Source: Variovorax boronicumulans NBRC 103145 (GTDB lineage: Bacteria > Pseudomonadota > Gammaproteobacteria > Burkholderiales > Burkholderiaceae_C). Taken from it: a stretch of 64,000 nucleotides of DNA. The stretch spans positions 31,408-95,407 of the forward strand of contig NZ_BCUS01000007.1 in the NCBI RefSeq assembly GCF_001591345.1, read 5' to 3'. This document shows, piece after piece, positions 17,217-26,452 of this stretch. The notes under the pieces were generated by a model. The model was not told where the DNA came from and searched no databases. It saw only the letters and a list, made by a program, of their open reading frames with translations. The position numbers and the translations under genes were made by a program. Positions within the stretch are counted from its first letter, which is position 1. Each line of letters begins with the position of its first letter.

Positions 17217-18206
17217 TCAGTCTGCGGTGATGTGGCGGGTGTCGATCAATGTCTTCCATCGCGCCCACTCGCGCAACTGGAAGGCGGTGAAGTCTTCGGG
17301 CGTGCTGGCGACGATTTCCAGGCCCTGGTCGAGCATGCGCTTCTTGGTCTCGGGGTCCTGCATGGCGGCGATGACCGCGTCGCTCAGCTTCTTCTTCGTG
17401 GCGGGCGGCAGGCCCTTGGGCGCGGCCATGCCCTGCCACGAATAGACCTCGGCGCCCTTCACGCCGGCTTCGGCGAGCGTGGGCACGTCGGGCAGCACGG
17501 GCGAGCGCTTGTCGCCGGTGACGGCCAGCGCGCGCAGCTTGCCGGCGCGGATGTGCGGCAGCACGGCGTTCACGTTCTGGAACGAGAAGTCGACCTGGTT
17601 GCCCAGCAGGTCGTTCACCGCCGGAGCGCCGCCCTTGTAGGGCACGTGCACGCCTTCGGTCTTCGATTGCTGCCAGAAGAGTTCGGCCGACAGGTGGTCG
17701 GACGAGCCGTTGCCCGAACTCGCGAACGAGACCTTGCCGGGCGTCTTGCGCAACAGCGCGAGCACGTCGGCCACGCTGCGCTCGGGCCGCGCGACGTTCG
17801 CCACGAGCACGTTGGGCGCCTGCACGGGCACGCTGATGTAGTCGAAGTCCTTGGTGGCGTCGTAGGGCACGCCTTTTTGCAGGTGCGGCGTGACGACGAA
17901 GGCGCCGAGCGACGACACGAGCAGCGTGTAGCCGTCGGGCAGTGCGCGCTTCACGAAGCCGGTGCCGATGGTGCCGGTGGCACCGGGGCGGTTGTCGACG
18001 ACGAAGCTGCCGCCGAGCTTGGCCTGCAGCTGCTGCGCCAGCGCGCGCGCCACCATGTCGGTGGAGCCACCGGCGGGGAACGGCACGATGATCGTCACAG
18101 GTTTCTGCTGCGGCCATGCCTCGGCCTGCGCCGAGGCGTGCAGCGGCGACAGCAGCGCGGTGGCGGCGAGCGCGAGGCCCGCGGCCAGGAGTTGTTGTCT
18201 CTTCAT
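17217..18206 (-). CDS. Bug/TctC-type periplasmic receptor
   Basis: 329 residues. The start at 18206 yields [20 protein letters not shown] as signal peptide. The mature part has the family pattern [50 protein letters not shown] and [12 protein letters not shown]. Family members bind carboxylates for tripartite tricarboxylate transport or for signalling. The gene is 16 bases from gudD, suggesting an aldarate or uronate ligand. There are no TctA/TctB membrane genes in the window. Confidence 0.9.
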   Translation of the reverse strand: MKRQQLLAAGLALAATALLSPLHASAQAEAWPQQKPVTIIVPFPAGGSTDMVARALAQQLQAKLGGSFVVDNRPGATGTIGTGFVKRALPDGYTLLVSSLGAFVVTPHLQKGVPYDATKDFDYISVPVQAPNVLVANVARPERSVADVLALLRKTPGKVSFASSGNGSSDHLSAELFWQQSKTEGVHVPYKGGAPAVNDLLGNQVDFSFQNVNAVLPHIRAGKLRALAVTGDKRSPVLPDVPTLAEAGVKGAEVYSWQGMAAPKGLPPATKKKLSDAVIAAMQDPETKKRMLDQGLEIVASTPEDFTAFQLREWARWKTLIDTRHITAD

Positions 18207-18220
18207 CGATCGCGCCTCCG

Positions 18221-18679
18221 TCAGGTCGTGAGGCGCACAGCCTGGCGCGCGAGCAGCTTCCACTCGCCGCCCTGCTTCTGCCAGACGCCAAGGATCTTCA
18301 GCGCGACCTTGCCGGGCTTGCCCGAATCGTTGGTGTCGGCCGTGAGCGTGTGGCGCACGATGGCCGTGCGGCCGTCGACGACCTTCACGGTCTGGTCGGT
18401 GATCGCGATGGTCACGAAGTCGGACTTGCCGTCGAGCAGGTCGGCGATGAAGCTGGCCTGCGTGTCGACCTTGCCGCCCGAATGACCGTAGCTCAGGTCG
18501 TCGGCCACCAGCGCGCGCAGCGCGGCGGGCGTCGGGTCGACCATGGCGACGCGCAGCCGCTCGGCGGCCGCCGCAACTGCGGGTTCGGCTGCTGCGCCGC
18601 TGCTGCTGCCACCGCTGGCGGCACAACCCGCGAACACGGCGGTCGCTGCGGCGGCGAGCAGAAATTTCCTGATGAGCAT
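18221..18679 (-). CDS. NTF2-like (DUF4440-type) lipoprotein
   Basis: 152 residues. MLIRKFLLAAAATAVFAGC ends in a lipobox (VFAGC), so it is a predicted lipoprotein. The rest is one NTF2-like fold domain (RLRVAMVDPTPAALRALVADDLSYGHSGG ... VWQKQGGEWKLLARQAVRL). It lies between KdgD and a Bug receptor in the aldarate run. SnoaL/NTF2 folds can bind or isomerise small molecules, but no catalytic residues can be assigned here. The role is unknown. Confidence 0.82.
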   Translation of the reverse strand: MLIRKFLLAAAATAVFAGCAASGGSSSGAAAEPAVAAAAERLRVAMVDPTPAALRALVADDLSYGHSGGKVDTQASFIADLLDGKSDFVTIAITDQTVKVVDGRTAIVRHTLTADTNDSGKPGKVALKILGVWQKQGGEWKLLARQAVRLTT

Positions 18680-18733
18680 GTCGTTGTCTCCTGTTGTTCT
18701 GTGGTGCTGGCGACTACTGCGATCAGTGCCGGC

Positions 18734-19645
18734 TTACTGCGGGCCGAGCGTGTCGATGAGCGCCTTCAGTGCGTCCATCTCGTCGGGCTTCAGGTCGGTC
18801 AGCGGCGCGCGCACGGGGCCGGCGTCGTGGCCGACGAGCTTGGCGCCCGCCTTCACGATGCTCACGGCGTAGCCGGGCACGCGGTTGCGCAGCTCCAGGT
18901 AGGGCATGAAGAAGTTCTTCAGCAGGCGGTGCTGCGTGGCCATGTCGTCGTTGGCGACCGCGTGATAGAAGTCCATCGCCGTCTTCGGAATGAAGTTGAA
19001 GACCGCCGAGGAGTACACGGGCGTGCCCATCGCCTTGTAGGCGGCGGCATAGACCTCGGCCGTGGGCAGGCCGCCCAGGTAGGCGAAGCGGTCGCCCATC
19101 TTCTGGAAGATCGCGACCATCGCCTCGATGTCGCCCACGCCGTCCTTGAAGCCGACGAGGTTCGGGTTGCGCTCGGCCAGGCGGGCCAGCGTGTCGGGCT
19201 TGAGGCGGCTCGAAGCGCGGTTGTAGACGATCACGCCGAACTTCACGCTCTTGCACACGGCCTCGACGTGCGCGGCCAGGCCTTCCTGGCCGGCTTCGGT
19301 GAGGTAGTGCGGCAGCAGCAGGATGCCGTGCGCGCCGGCCTTCTCTGCCGCTTGCGCGCATTGGATGGCGAAGCGCGTCGGGCCGCCGGCGCCGGCAATG
19401 ATCGGCACCACGCCGCGGCAGGTGTCGACCGCGGTCTGGATGATGCCGGGGTACTCGTCACCCGTCAGCGAGAAGAACTCGCCCGTTCCGCCCGCGGCGA
19501 ACAACGCGCTCGCGCCGTAGGGCGCCAGCCATTCGAGGCGCTCGATGTAGCCCTTCTTGTTGAAGTCGCCGTTGCTGTCGAAGTCGGTCAGCGGGAACGA
19601 GAGCAGGCCGGAGCCCATGATGGTTTTGAGTTCTTGCGGGTTCAT
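18734..19645 (-). CDS. kdgD: 5-dehydro-4-deoxyglucarate dehydratase
   Basis: 303-residue DapA/NAL-superfamily enzyme that dehydrates and decarboxylates 5-keto-4-deoxyglucarate to 2-ketoglutarate semialdehyde and CO2. The Schiff-base lysine is K167 in VGFKDGVGD and the conserved tyrosine is Y141 in VIVYNRASS. The N-terminus ([17 protein letters not shown]) and [12 protein letters not shown] match characterised KdgD proteins. It takes the product of gudD (and garD) and feeds the dehydrogenase at 13200; all three lie in this island. Confidence 0.94.
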   Translation of the reverse strand: MNPQELKTIMGSGLLSFPLTDFDSNGDFNKKGYIERLEWLAPYGASALFAAGGTGEFFSLTGDEYPGIIQTAVDTCRGVVPIIAGAGGPTRFAIQCAQAAEKAGAHGILLLPHYLTEAGQEGLAAHVEAVCKSVKFGVIVYNRASSRLKPDTLARLAERNPNLVGFKDGVGDIEAMVAIFQKMGDRFAYLGGLPTAEVYAAAYKAMGTPVYSSAVFNFIPKTAMDFYHAVANDDMATQHRLLKNFFMPYLELRNRVPGYAVSIVKAGAKLVGHDAGPVRAPLTDLKPDEMDALKALIDTLGPQ

Positions 19646-19703
19646 CGGAAGTCGTCCAGTGAAAAAAGAGAAATGAGGAAAAGAGAAAAGAAGAAGGGGC
19701 CGC

Positions 19704-20693
19704 TCAGTCGAGCTTGAGATTGGCCTGCTGGATCACTTGCGCCCAGCGCGCGCGTTCCTTGGCGAAGAACTGGTCCTGCTCGGGCGCGGTCATGGTCACG
19801 ACCTCGGCGCCCTGCCCCGCAAGGCGCGCCCGGATGTCGGGCGTGCGGATGATGCGGACCAGTTCCTTGTTGAGCCGGGCGATCACCGCGTCAGGGGTGC
19901 CGCGCGCTGCGACCACGCCCTGCCATGTGCCCGACTCGTAGCCGGGAACGCCCTGCTCCGCGATGGTCGGCACGCTGCCGATCAGCGGCATGCGCGTCGA
20001 CTTCGACACGGCGATGAGCTTGAGCTTGCCGCTTTGCACATGCGGGTAGGTGGCCAGCATGCCGTTCATGAGCACCTGCGTCTGGCCCGCGACGGTGTCG
20101 AGCACGGCCTGCACGCCGCCCTTGTAGGGCACGTACTCCCACTTGGCGCCGCTCTTGCGCTGCAGCTCGACGCCGGCCAGGTGCGCGGTGCTGCCGCTGG
20201 CGGTGACGGCGAAGTTGAGGTCGCTCTTCTTCGACAGCTCGACCAGTTCCTTCAGCGTGTTGGCCTGCACCGACGGGTGCACGACCAGCAGGTGCGGCGA
20301 GTAGGCCAGCATGGCCACGCTGCGCAGGTCCTTCGACGGATCGAACGGCAGCTTGGGGTACAGCGACGGGCTGATGGCCAGCGCGCCGAGGTCGCACAGC
20401 ATGAGCGTGTGGCCGTCGGCCGGCGCCTTGGCCAGCATGTCGGCGCCGAGGTTGCCGTTGGCGCCCGCGCGGTTCTCGATGACCACGGGCTGGCCCAGCG
20501 CCTCGGACAGCGGCTGGCCGATGGCGCGCGCAATGATGTCCGACGAGCCGCCCGGCGGGTACGGCACGATCAAACGAATGGGCTTGGAAGGCCAGGTGCC
20601 GCCCGCCCCTTGCGCAAACGCGTGCAAGGGCAGGCTGGCGGCCAGTGTGGTGGCGAGGGCGGCGCCGAGCGCGCCGCGTCGGTTGACGGTCAT
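19704..20693 (-). CDS. Bug/TctC-type periplasmic receptor
   Basis: 329 residues beginning [20 protein letters not shown], a signal peptide that may be Tat-like. Family motifs are [52 protein letters not shown] and [14 protein letters not shown]. It heads the minus-strand aldarate operon. A candidate FadR-family operator lies 56-76 bases upstream of its start (20749-20769). The ligand is probably an aldarate or uronate; this is inference. Confidence 0.9.
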   Translation of the reverse strand: MTVNRRGALGAALATTLAASLPLHAFAQGAGGTWPSKPIRLIVPYPPGGSSDIIARAIGQPLSEALGQPVVIENRAGANGNLGADMLAKAPADGHTLMLCDLGALAISPSLYPKLPFDPSKDLRSVAMLAYSPHLLVVHPSVQANTLKELVELSKKSDLNFAVTASGSTAHLAGVELQRKSGAKWEYVPYKGGVQAVLDTVAGQTQVLMNGMLATYPHVQSGKLKLIAVSKSTRMPLIGSVPTIAEQGVPGYESGTWQGVVAARGTPDAVIARLNKELVRIIRTPDIRARLAGQGAEVVTMTAPEQDQFFAKERARWAQVIQQANLKLD

Positions 20694-20748
20694 GGGGGCT
20701 GTCTCCTGAGGTTCGATGCAGGCATGCGGGGCCGCGATGGCGCTGCAT

Positions 20749-20769
20749 GTTATCAGTCATCGTACAACT
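20749..20769 (-). promoter_or_regulatory. Candidate FadR-type operator upstream of the aldarate operon
   Basis: Read on the minus strand it is AGTTGTACGATGACTGATAAC. It matches the site at 21701-21721 at 18 of 21 positions. It has the same orientation and similar distance relative to its downstream gene (start 20693) as the other site has to udh. TTGT-ACG-A resembles FadR-family half sites. Confidence 0.55.
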
Positions 20770-20794
20770 AGAAAATCAGCTTGTCCAGACTTGA

Positions 20795-20812
20795 GCCCCG
20801 AAAACCCGGGGC
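20795..20812 (-). terminator. GC hairpin after the FadR-type regulator
   Basis: GCCCCG (20795-20800) pairs with CGGGGC (20807-20812) across a six-base loop, a few bases past the regulator stop. No T-run follows, so its strength as a terminator is doubtful. Confidence 0.35.
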
Positions 20813-20816
20813 GAAC

Positions 20817-21689
20817 TCAGCGCGAAGGGGTGTTGTCGGACGAGGCGGTGCCGTGGCCGGCCGCTTCCGCCCTGGCTTTTTGCTGTTGCGCGGCTTCCTG
20901 CGCCATGCGCAGCCGCTCGCGGCTGTTGGTCAGGTGAATGCGCATCGCGGCACGTGCCGACTCGGGGTCGCGGCGCGCGATGGCCGCGTAGATTTCCTCG
21001 TGCTCGCGGTTCACGCGGCTCAGGTAGCTGCCGTCCTGCACGCGGATCGCGCTGATGCGCGTGCGCGGGATGATCGTCGTGCCCAGGTGCCGCATGATGT
21101 CGGCGAAGTAGGGGTTGCCGGTCGACTGCGCGATCTCCAGGTGGAAGGCGAAGTCGGGTCCCACGGTGTCGCCGCCCACCTTGACGTTCTGCTCGAACGC
21201 GTCGAGCGCCTGGCGCATCGCGACCAGCTGCTCGTCGGTGCGCCGGCTCGCGGCCAGCCCGGCGGATTCGGTCTCCAGGCTGATGCGCAGCTCGAGCACG
21301 GCGAGCACGTCGACCGAAGTCGCGATCTCGCCGGGATCGAGGCGGAACACGCCGCCCATGCCACCCGGACGCGGCTGCAGCACGAAGGTGCCCACGCCGT
21401 GCAGCGTCTCGACCAGCCCGCCCGCCTGCAGCTTGGACAGCGCCTCGCGCACCACGGTGCGGCTCACGCCGTAGGCCTGCATGATGGCCGACTCGGTCGG
21501 CAGCTTGTCGCCCGGGCGCAGCGACTGGCTGCGGATCTTCTCGCCCAGGTCTTCCACCAGCCCGTTCGCCAGGCCGCGCGCGCGCTGGCGCGGCCGCCCC
21601 ACGAAAGCGGCGTTGCCCGCCGGGTTGTCAGCGGTCGTTGTCTGAACTTCGGGATTACCCGCAGTCGTTGAGGCCATGACGACGATCAT
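20817..21689 (-). CDS. FadR/GntR-family regulator of the uronate/aldarate genes
   Basis: 290 residues. The start at 21689 is preferred because GAGGGG lies five bases before it; the in-frame ATG at 21677 is an alternative. The N-terminal winged helix includes LPTESAIMQAYGVSRTVVREALSKLQAGGLVET (about residues 60-92). An FCD domain follows (LRISLETESAGLAASR, FAFHLEIAQSTGNPYFADIM with metal-binding histidine candidates). A disordered C-terminus ends the protein. It lies between the minus-strand aldarate operon and the plus-strand udh operon. It probably represses both and itself through sites at 21701-21721 and 20749-20769. Confidence 0.88.
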   Translation of the reverse strand: MIVVMASTTAGNPEVQTTTADNPAGNAAFVGRPRQRARGLANGLVEDLGEKIRSQSLRPGDKLPTESAIMQAYGVSRTVVREALSKLQAGGLVETLHGVGTFVLQPRPGGMGGVFRLDPGEIATSVDVLAVLELRISLETESAGLAASRRTDEQLVAMRQALDAFEQNVKVGGDTVGPDFAFHLEIAQSTGNPYFADIMRHLGTTIIPRTRISAIRVQDGSYLSRVNREHEEIYAAIARRDPESARAAMRIHLTNSRERLRMAQEAAQQQKARAEAAGHGTASSDNTPSR

Positions 21690-21700
21690 AATCCCCTCAC

Positions 21701-21721
21701 AGTTGTACGACAACAGATAAC
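21701..21721 (+). promoter_or_regulatory. Candidate FadR-type operator in the regulator-udh divergent region
   Basis: AGTTGTACGACAACAGATAAC contains the perfect palindrome TTGT-ACG-ACAA (21703-21713). It lies 12 bases upstream of the regulator start and 67 bases upstream of udh. The near copy at 20749-20769 supports a common regulator. Confidence 0.6.
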
Positions 21722-21787
21722 TTATCACCTAAAAAGCGGTGACGACGTTGTCCACCTCCTCCGCTTCCCCTCACACATCCCGAAGAC

Positions 21788-22612
21788 ATGTCGACGCCTG
21801 AAGCCCCCTCCCCCAAGCTTGGCCGCCTGCTGCTGACCGGCGCCGCCGGCGGCCTGGGCCGCGTGCTGCGCGAACGGCTCGCGCCTTTTGCGAACGTGAT
21901 CCGCCTTTCCGACATCGCCGACATCGCACCGGCCACGGGCGCGCATGAAGAAGTCGTGCCCTGCGACCTGTCCGACAAGGCCGCGGTCGACGCGCTGGTG
22001 GCCGGCTGCGACGCCATCGCCCATTTCGGCGGCGTGTCGGTCGAGCGCCCGTTCGAGGAAGTGCTCGAAGCCAACATCAAGGGCGTGTTCAACCTGTACG
22101 AAGCCGCGCGCCGCCACGGCGTGAAGCGCGTGGTGTTCGCCAGCTCGAACCACGTGATCGGCTTCTACAAGCAGGACGAGCACATCGACGCGCACGCCGC
22201 GCGCCGGCCCGACGGCTACTACGGCCTGTCGAAGTCCTTCGGCGAAGACATGGCGCAGTTCTACTTCGACCGCTGGGGCATCGAGACGGTGAGCATCCGC
22301 ATCGGCTCGTCGTTCCCCGAGCCGCTCAACCGCCGCATGATGAGCACCTGGCTCAGCTACCGCGACCTCACGACGCTGATCCAGAAGTCGCTCTTCACGC
22401 CCGACGTGAAGCACACGGTGGTCTACGGCATGTCGGCCAACCGCGACCTGTGGTGGGACAACGCCGCCGCCGCGCACCTGGGTTTCGCGGCGCAAGACAG
22501 CTCCGAGGTGTTCCGCGACAAGGTCGAGGCGCAGCCGCCGGTGGCGCCCACCGACCCGAACGCCATCTACCAGGGCGGCGCCTTCACCGCACAAGGCCCG
22601 TTCGGCGACTGA
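21788..22612 (+). CDS. udh: Uronate dehydrogenase
   Basis: 274-residue extended SDR (NAD-dependent epimerase/dehydratase fold) that oxidises D-glucuronate or D-galacturonate to the aldarolactone. The nucleotide motif is TGAAGGLG (17-24). The catalytic pair is Y145-x3-K149 (YGLSK). Several stretches match Agrobacterium Udh as I recall it: GRVLRERLAPFA, VFASSNHVIGFY, RPDGYYGLSK and STWLSYRDL. It is the first gene of the plus-strand operon, followed by a lactonase that fits its product. Transcription is probably controlled through the operator at 21701-21721. Confidence 0.93.
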   Translation: MSTPEAPSPKLGRLLLTGAAGGLGRVLRERLAPFANVIRLSDIADIAPATGAHEEVVPCDLSDKAAVDALVAGCDAIAHFGGVSVERPFEEVLEANIKGVFNLYEAARRHGVKRVVFASSNHVIGFYKQDEHIDAHAARRPDGYYGLSKSFGEDMAQFYFDRWGIETVSIRIGSSFPEPLNRRMMSTWLSYRDLTTLIQKSLFTPDVKHTVVYGMSANRDLWWDNAAAAHLGFAAQDSSEVFRDKVEAQPPVAPTDPNAIYQGGAFTAQGPFGD

Positions 22613-22629
22613 ACAGGCCGCAGCACCGC

Positions 22630-23517
22630 ATGCAAGCCGAACTCGTTCTCGACGCGCGCAACGGCACGGGCGAAAGCCCGGTGTGGCTGGCCGCGCAGCA
22701 GGCGCTGTACTGGGTCGACATCCCCGCACGCACGCTCAACCGCTGGCACGCTGGCGAAGGCCATGCGCAGTGGCGCGCCGACGAAATGATTGCCTGCATC
22801 GCACCGCGTGCCGACCGGCCCGGCGAATGGATCGCCGGCATGGAAAGCGGGCTGTTCTCGCTGCGCCCGCGCACCGACGGCACGCTCGCGGCCACGCCGC
22901 TCGCCCCGGTGGCGCACGCCGCGCCGGGCATGCGTTTCAACGACGGCCGCTGCGACCGGCAGGGCCGCTTCTGGGCCGGCACGATGCTGCTGGACATGGC
23001 CGCCGGCGCGCGCGTCGGCCGCCTGTACCGCCACGGCCCCGGCGACGACGGCGCAACGCTGCAACTGGACGACCTGATCGTGCCCAACGGCCTGGCCTTC
23101 AGCCCCGACGGCCGCACGATGTACCTGTCGGACTCGCACCCGAGCGTGCAGGCCGTCTGGGCCTTCGACTACGACACCGACACCGGCACGCCGAGCAACC
23201 GCCGTCTCTTCGTCGACATGAATCCCCTGCCCGGCCGCCCCGACGGCGCGGCGATGGACGTCGACGGCTGCTACTGGATCTGCGGCAACGACGCCGGCCT
23301 GGTGCACCGCTTCACGCCCGACGGCCGGCTCGACCGTTCGCTCGCCGTGCCGGTGAAGAAGCCCGCCATGTGCGCCTTCGGCGGCCCGGGCCTCGACACG
23401 CTGTTCGTCACCTCGATCCGCCCCGGCGGCATCGACCTGTCGGACCAGCCGCTGGCCGGCGGCGTGTTCGCGCTGCGCCCCGGCGTGGCGGGCGTGCCAG
23501 AGCCGGCCTTCGGCTGA
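22630..23517 (+). CDS. SMP-30-family aldarolactone lactonase
   Basis: 295 residues, no signal peptide, so cytoplasmic. Beta-propeller lactonase motifs with metal ligands are visible: GESPVW near the N-terminus, [37 protein letters not shown] and [15 protein letters not shown]. It sits 17 bases after udh and should open the glucaro- or galactarolactone that Udh makes, giving the linear aldarates used by GudD and GarD. Specificity among sugar lactones cannot be read from sequence. Confidence 0.9.
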   Translation: MQAELVLDARNGTGESPVWLAAQQALYWVDIPARTLNRWHAGEGHAQWRADEMIACIAPRADRPGEWIAGMESGLFSLRPRTDGTLAATPLAPVAHAAPGMRFNDGRCDRQGRFWAGTMLLDMAAGARVGRLYRHGPGDDGATLQLDDLIVPNGLAFSPDGRTMYLSDSHPSVQAVWAFDYDTDTGTPSNRRLFVDMNPLPGRPDGAAMDVDGCYWICGNDAGLVHRFTPDGRLDRSLAVPVKKPAMCAFGGPGLDTLFVTSIRPGGIDLSDQPLAGGVFALRPGVAGVPEPAFG

Positions 23518-23563
23518 CCCCTTTTCTTTTTTATTGACGACAACCACCAAGAGGACGAGACAA

Positions 23564-24541
23564 ATGAAGCTCTACACGACACTCATCGCACTTGCTGCCG
23601 GCGCGGCGGCCGCGTTGACCACGCTGGCTGCCGGCGCCACCGAGTTCCGCTCGGCCGACATCCACCCCGACGACTACCCCACCGTGACCGCCGTGAAGTT
23701 CATGAGCGAACGGCTCAAGGCGCTGTCCGGGGGCAAGCACAGCATCAAGGTCTTCAACAACAGCGCGCTCGGCAACGAGAAGGACACGATCGAGCAGACC
23801 AAGATCGGCGCGCTGCAGATGGTGCGCGTGAACATCGCGCCCATGAACAACATCTGCCCCGAGACGCAGGTGCCGACCATGCCCTTCCTGTTCCGTTCAG
23901 TGGAGCACCTGCACAAGGTGCTCGACGGTCCGGTCGGCGAAGAAATCCTGAAGTCGTGCGAGAAGCAGGGCTTCGTGGGCCTGGCCTACTACGACAGCGG
24001 CGCGCGCTCGATGTTCACGGCCAAGAAGCCCGTGCGCAACTTCGCCGACATGAAGGGTCTGAAGGTGCGCGTGCAGCAGTCCGACCTGTGGGTGTCGATG
24101 CTCGAGGCCATGGGCGCCAACGCCACGCCGATGCCGATGGGCGAGGTCTACACGGGCCTGAAGACCGGCCTCATCGACGCCGCCGAAAACAACTACCCCA
24201 CCTACGAAAGCGCGCGCGCCTTCGAGGTCGCCAAGTACTACAGCAAGACCGAGCACTCGATGGCGCCCGAGATGCTGCTGTTCTCCAAGCGCGCGTGGGA
24301 CAAGCTCTCCACCGAAGAGCAGGGCTGGCTGCGCCAGGCCGCCAAGGAATCGGTGCCCTACATGCGCAAGCAGTGGCAGGAGCGTGAAGTGAAGTCGCTG
24401 GCCACGGTGAAGGCCGGCGGCGCCGAGATCATCGACGTCGACAAGGCCCCGTTCCAGGCCGCGATGAAGCCGGTATACGACAAGTTCATCACGGACGCGA
24501 AGCTCAAGGACCTGGTCAAGCGCGTCCAGGACACGAAGTAA
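23564..24541 (+). CDS. TRAP transporter substrate-binding protein (DctP type)
   Basis: 325 residues. The start at 23564 follows GAGGACGAGACAA and yields the signal peptide [20 protein letters not shown]. The DctP fold is recognised by [68 protein letters not shown] and the conserved arginine in KVRVQQ that contacts the substrate carboxylate. With the DctQ and DctM genes that follow it forms a secondary uptake system. Its place in the udh operon suggests glucuronate, galacturonate or aldarates as substrate. Confidence 0.92.
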   Translation: MKLYTTLIALAAGAAAALTTLAAGATEFRSADIHPDDYPTVTAVKFMSERLKALSGGKHSIKVFNNSALGNEKDTIEQTKIGALQMVRVNIAPMNNICPETQVPTMPFLFRSVEHLHKVLDGPVGEEILKSCEKQGFVGLAYYDSGARSMFTAKKPVRNFADMKGLKVRVQQSDLWVSMLEAMGANATPMPMGEVYTGLKTGLIDAAENNYPTYESARAFEVAKYYSKTEHSMAPEMLLFSKRAWDKLSTEEQGWLRQAAKESVPYMRKQWQEREVKSLATVKAGGAEIIDVDKAPFQAAMKPVYDKFITDAKLKDLVKRVQDTK

Positions 24542-24545
24542 ACAG

Positions 24546-24614
24546 GGCTCGCCCCCAGGCTTCGCGCACTTCGTGACCCTGCACCCCTGCCAGGGGCCAC
24601 GAAGAGGCGGAGCC
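24546..24614 (+). repeat. Three-arm inverted repeat between dctP- and dctQ-type genes
   Basis: Nested arms: GGCTCGCC with GGCGGAGCC (outer, 24546-24614), CTTCGTG (24569-24575) with CACGAAG (24598-24604), and CCCCT with AGGGG (24584-24596). The first 30 bases recur almost unchanged at 33107-33137, so it belongs to a dispersed intergenic family. Its place fits an mRNA-stabilising or attenuating hairpin that lets the binding protein exceed the membrane subunits. Confidence 0.6.
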
Positions 24615-24637
24615 TCTCCATTTTTCGCGCTGGAAAT

Positions 24638-25126
24638 ATGTACACCAAACTTTGCCGCACGCTCGCCCGTGCCTGCATGTGGTTGGGCATCCTCGGTCTC
24701 GTCGCGGTGATCTGCGCCGTGAGCTGGCAGGTGTTCGGCCGCTACGTGCTCAACAACACCCCCACCTGGGCTGAGAGCCTCGCGCTGCTGCTGGTGCTCT
24801 ACGTGACCATGCTGGGCGTGGCCGTGGGCGTGCGCGATGCGGGCCACATCGGACTTGAATCGTTCCTCGTGCTCGCGCCCGACTGGCTGCGCCTGAAGAT
24901 GGAATACCTCATCCACGCGCTGATCCTGCTGTTCGGCCTGGCCATGGCTTGGAACTGCGCCTCGCTCGCCGAATCGGTGTGGGACTACCGCCTGCCCACG
25001 CTGTGGATTTCCGAAGGCTGGAAGTACGTGCCCGCCGCCGTGTCCGGCGTCCTCATCGTGATGTTCTCGATCGAACACATCATCGCCTTGGCCCAAGGCC
25101 GCGAAGTCGAACCCGCCTGGGGCTGA
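24638..25126 (+). CDS. TRAP transporter small membrane subunit (DctQ type)
   Basis: 162 residues with four predicted membrane helices (about 12-32, 45-66, 87-107, 128-148). The signature WQVFGRYVLNNTPTWAESLALLLVLYVTMLG is typical of DctQ proteins. It associates with the large DctM subunit in the cytoplasmic membrane. The downstream DctM gene starts nine bases after this stop. The 96-base gap upstream carries the three-arm hairpin. Confidence 0.92.
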   Translation: MYTKLCRTLARACMWLGILGLVAVICAVSWQVFGRYVLNNTPTWAESLALLLVLYVTMLGVAVGVRDAGHIGLESFLVLAPDWLRLKMEYLIHALILLFGLAMAWNCASLAESVWDYRLPTLWISEGWKYVPAAVSGVLIVMFSIEHIIALAQGREVEPAWG

Positions 25127-25134
25127 ACCTCATC

Positions 25135-26430
25135 ATGACGACCCCTCTTCTCATTCTTTGCCTCTCGTTCACGCTGTTCCTGCTGCTCGGCGTGCCGGTG
25201 GCGTTCTCGATCGGCCTGTCGGCCCTGGCCACGCTGCTGTGCGAAGGCCTGCCGCTCGCGGTGGGCTTCCAGCAGATGACCTCGGGCATGGGCATCTTCT
25301 CGTTCCTGGCCATTCCCTTCTTCATCTTCGCCGGCGAGCTGATGCTCTACGGCGGCATCGCGGACCGCATCGTCAACTTCGCGCGCAACCTCGTGGGCCA
25401 CGTGCGCGGCGGCCTGGGCATGTCGAACGTGGTGGCCTGCACCTTGTTCGGCGGCGTCTCGGGCTCGCCCGTGGCGGACGTCTCGGCCATGGGCGCCGTG
25501 ATGATCCCGATGATGAAGAAGGAGGGCTACCACGCCGACTACGCGGTCAACGTGACGACCCACGCGGCCCTGGTCGGCGCGCTGATGCCGACCAGCCACA
25601 ACCTCATCATCTATTCGCTCGCAGCGGGCGGCAAGGTGTCGATCGCGGCGCTGATCCTGGCGGCGCTGCTGCCGGCGGCCGTGCTCACGTTGAGCAACCT
25701 CGCGGCCGCCTACCTCGTGGCCGTGAAGCGCGGCTACCCGGCCGGCAGCTTCCCGGGCTGGGCCATCGTGGCGCGCTCGTTCGCGGCGGCGCTGCCGGGC
25801 CTGTTCATCGTGGTGCTGATCCTCGGCGGCATTTTGTCGGGCATCTTCACGGCGACCGAATCGGCGGCGGTGGCGGTGCTCTATGCGCTGGCGCTGACAA
25901 TCTTCGTGTACCGCACGCTGAAGTGGGAGCACTTCATCAAGGCCGCCTCGAAGGCCGTGCGCACCACGGGCGTGATCCTGCTGCTGATCGGCATCTCGAG
26001 CACCTTCGGCTACCTCATCAGCCTGTACGGCGTGGCCGAGCTCACGGGCCAGATGCTGTCGCAGGTGACGACCACGCCGTGGATGATCTTCCTGCTCATC
26101 AACATCATCCTGTTCGTGCTGGGCACCTTCCTGGACATGGCCGCGACCATCCTGCTGTGCACGCCGATCTTCCTGCCCATTGCACAGCAGTACGGCATGA
26201 CCTCGGTGCAGTTCGGCGTGGTGATGCTCATCAACTGCGCGCTCGGGCTGAACACGCCACCCGTGGGCACCACCCAGTTCGTCGGCTGCGCCATCGGCGG
26301 GGTGTCGGTGGGCACGGTGATGCGCACGATCTGGCCCTTCTACGGCGCGCTGATCTTCGCGCTCGGCGTGGTCACCTTCGTGCCGGCGTTTTCCACCTGG
26401 CTGCCGAGCCTGTTCATGGTGGTGAAGTAA
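25135..26430 (+). CDS. TRAP transporter large membrane subunit (DctM type)
   Basis: 431 residues, mostly hydrophobic with 11-13 membrane segments. DctM signatures include [53 protein letters not shown] and [13 protein letters not shown]. It carries out Na+-driven substrate uptake with DctP and DctQ. The preferred start at 25135 gives [19 protein letters not shown]. It is followed 22 bases later by garD. Confidence 0.93.
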   Translation: MTTPLLILCLSFTLFLLLGVPVAFSIGLSALATLLCEGLPLAVGFQQMTSGMGIFSFLAIPFFIFAGELMLYGGIADRIVNFARNLVGHVRGGLGMSNVVACTLFGGVSGSPVADVSAMGAVMIPMMKKEGYHADYAVNVTTHAALVGALMPTSHNLIIYSLAAGGKVSIAALILAALLPAAVLTLSNLAAAYLVAVKRGYPAGSFPGWAIVARSFAAALPGLFIVVLILGGILSGIFTATESAAVAVLYALALTIFVYRTLKWEHFIKAASKAVRTTGVILLLIGISSTFGYLISLYGVAELTGQMLSQVTTTPWMIFLLINIILFVLGTFLDMAATILLCTPIFLPIAQQYGMTSVQFGVVMLINCALGLNTPPVGTTQFVGCAIGGVSVGTVMRTIWPFYGALIFALGVVTFVPAFSTWLPSLFMVVK

Positions 26431-26452
26431 AGAAAAGAGAAAGGGCCTCCCG

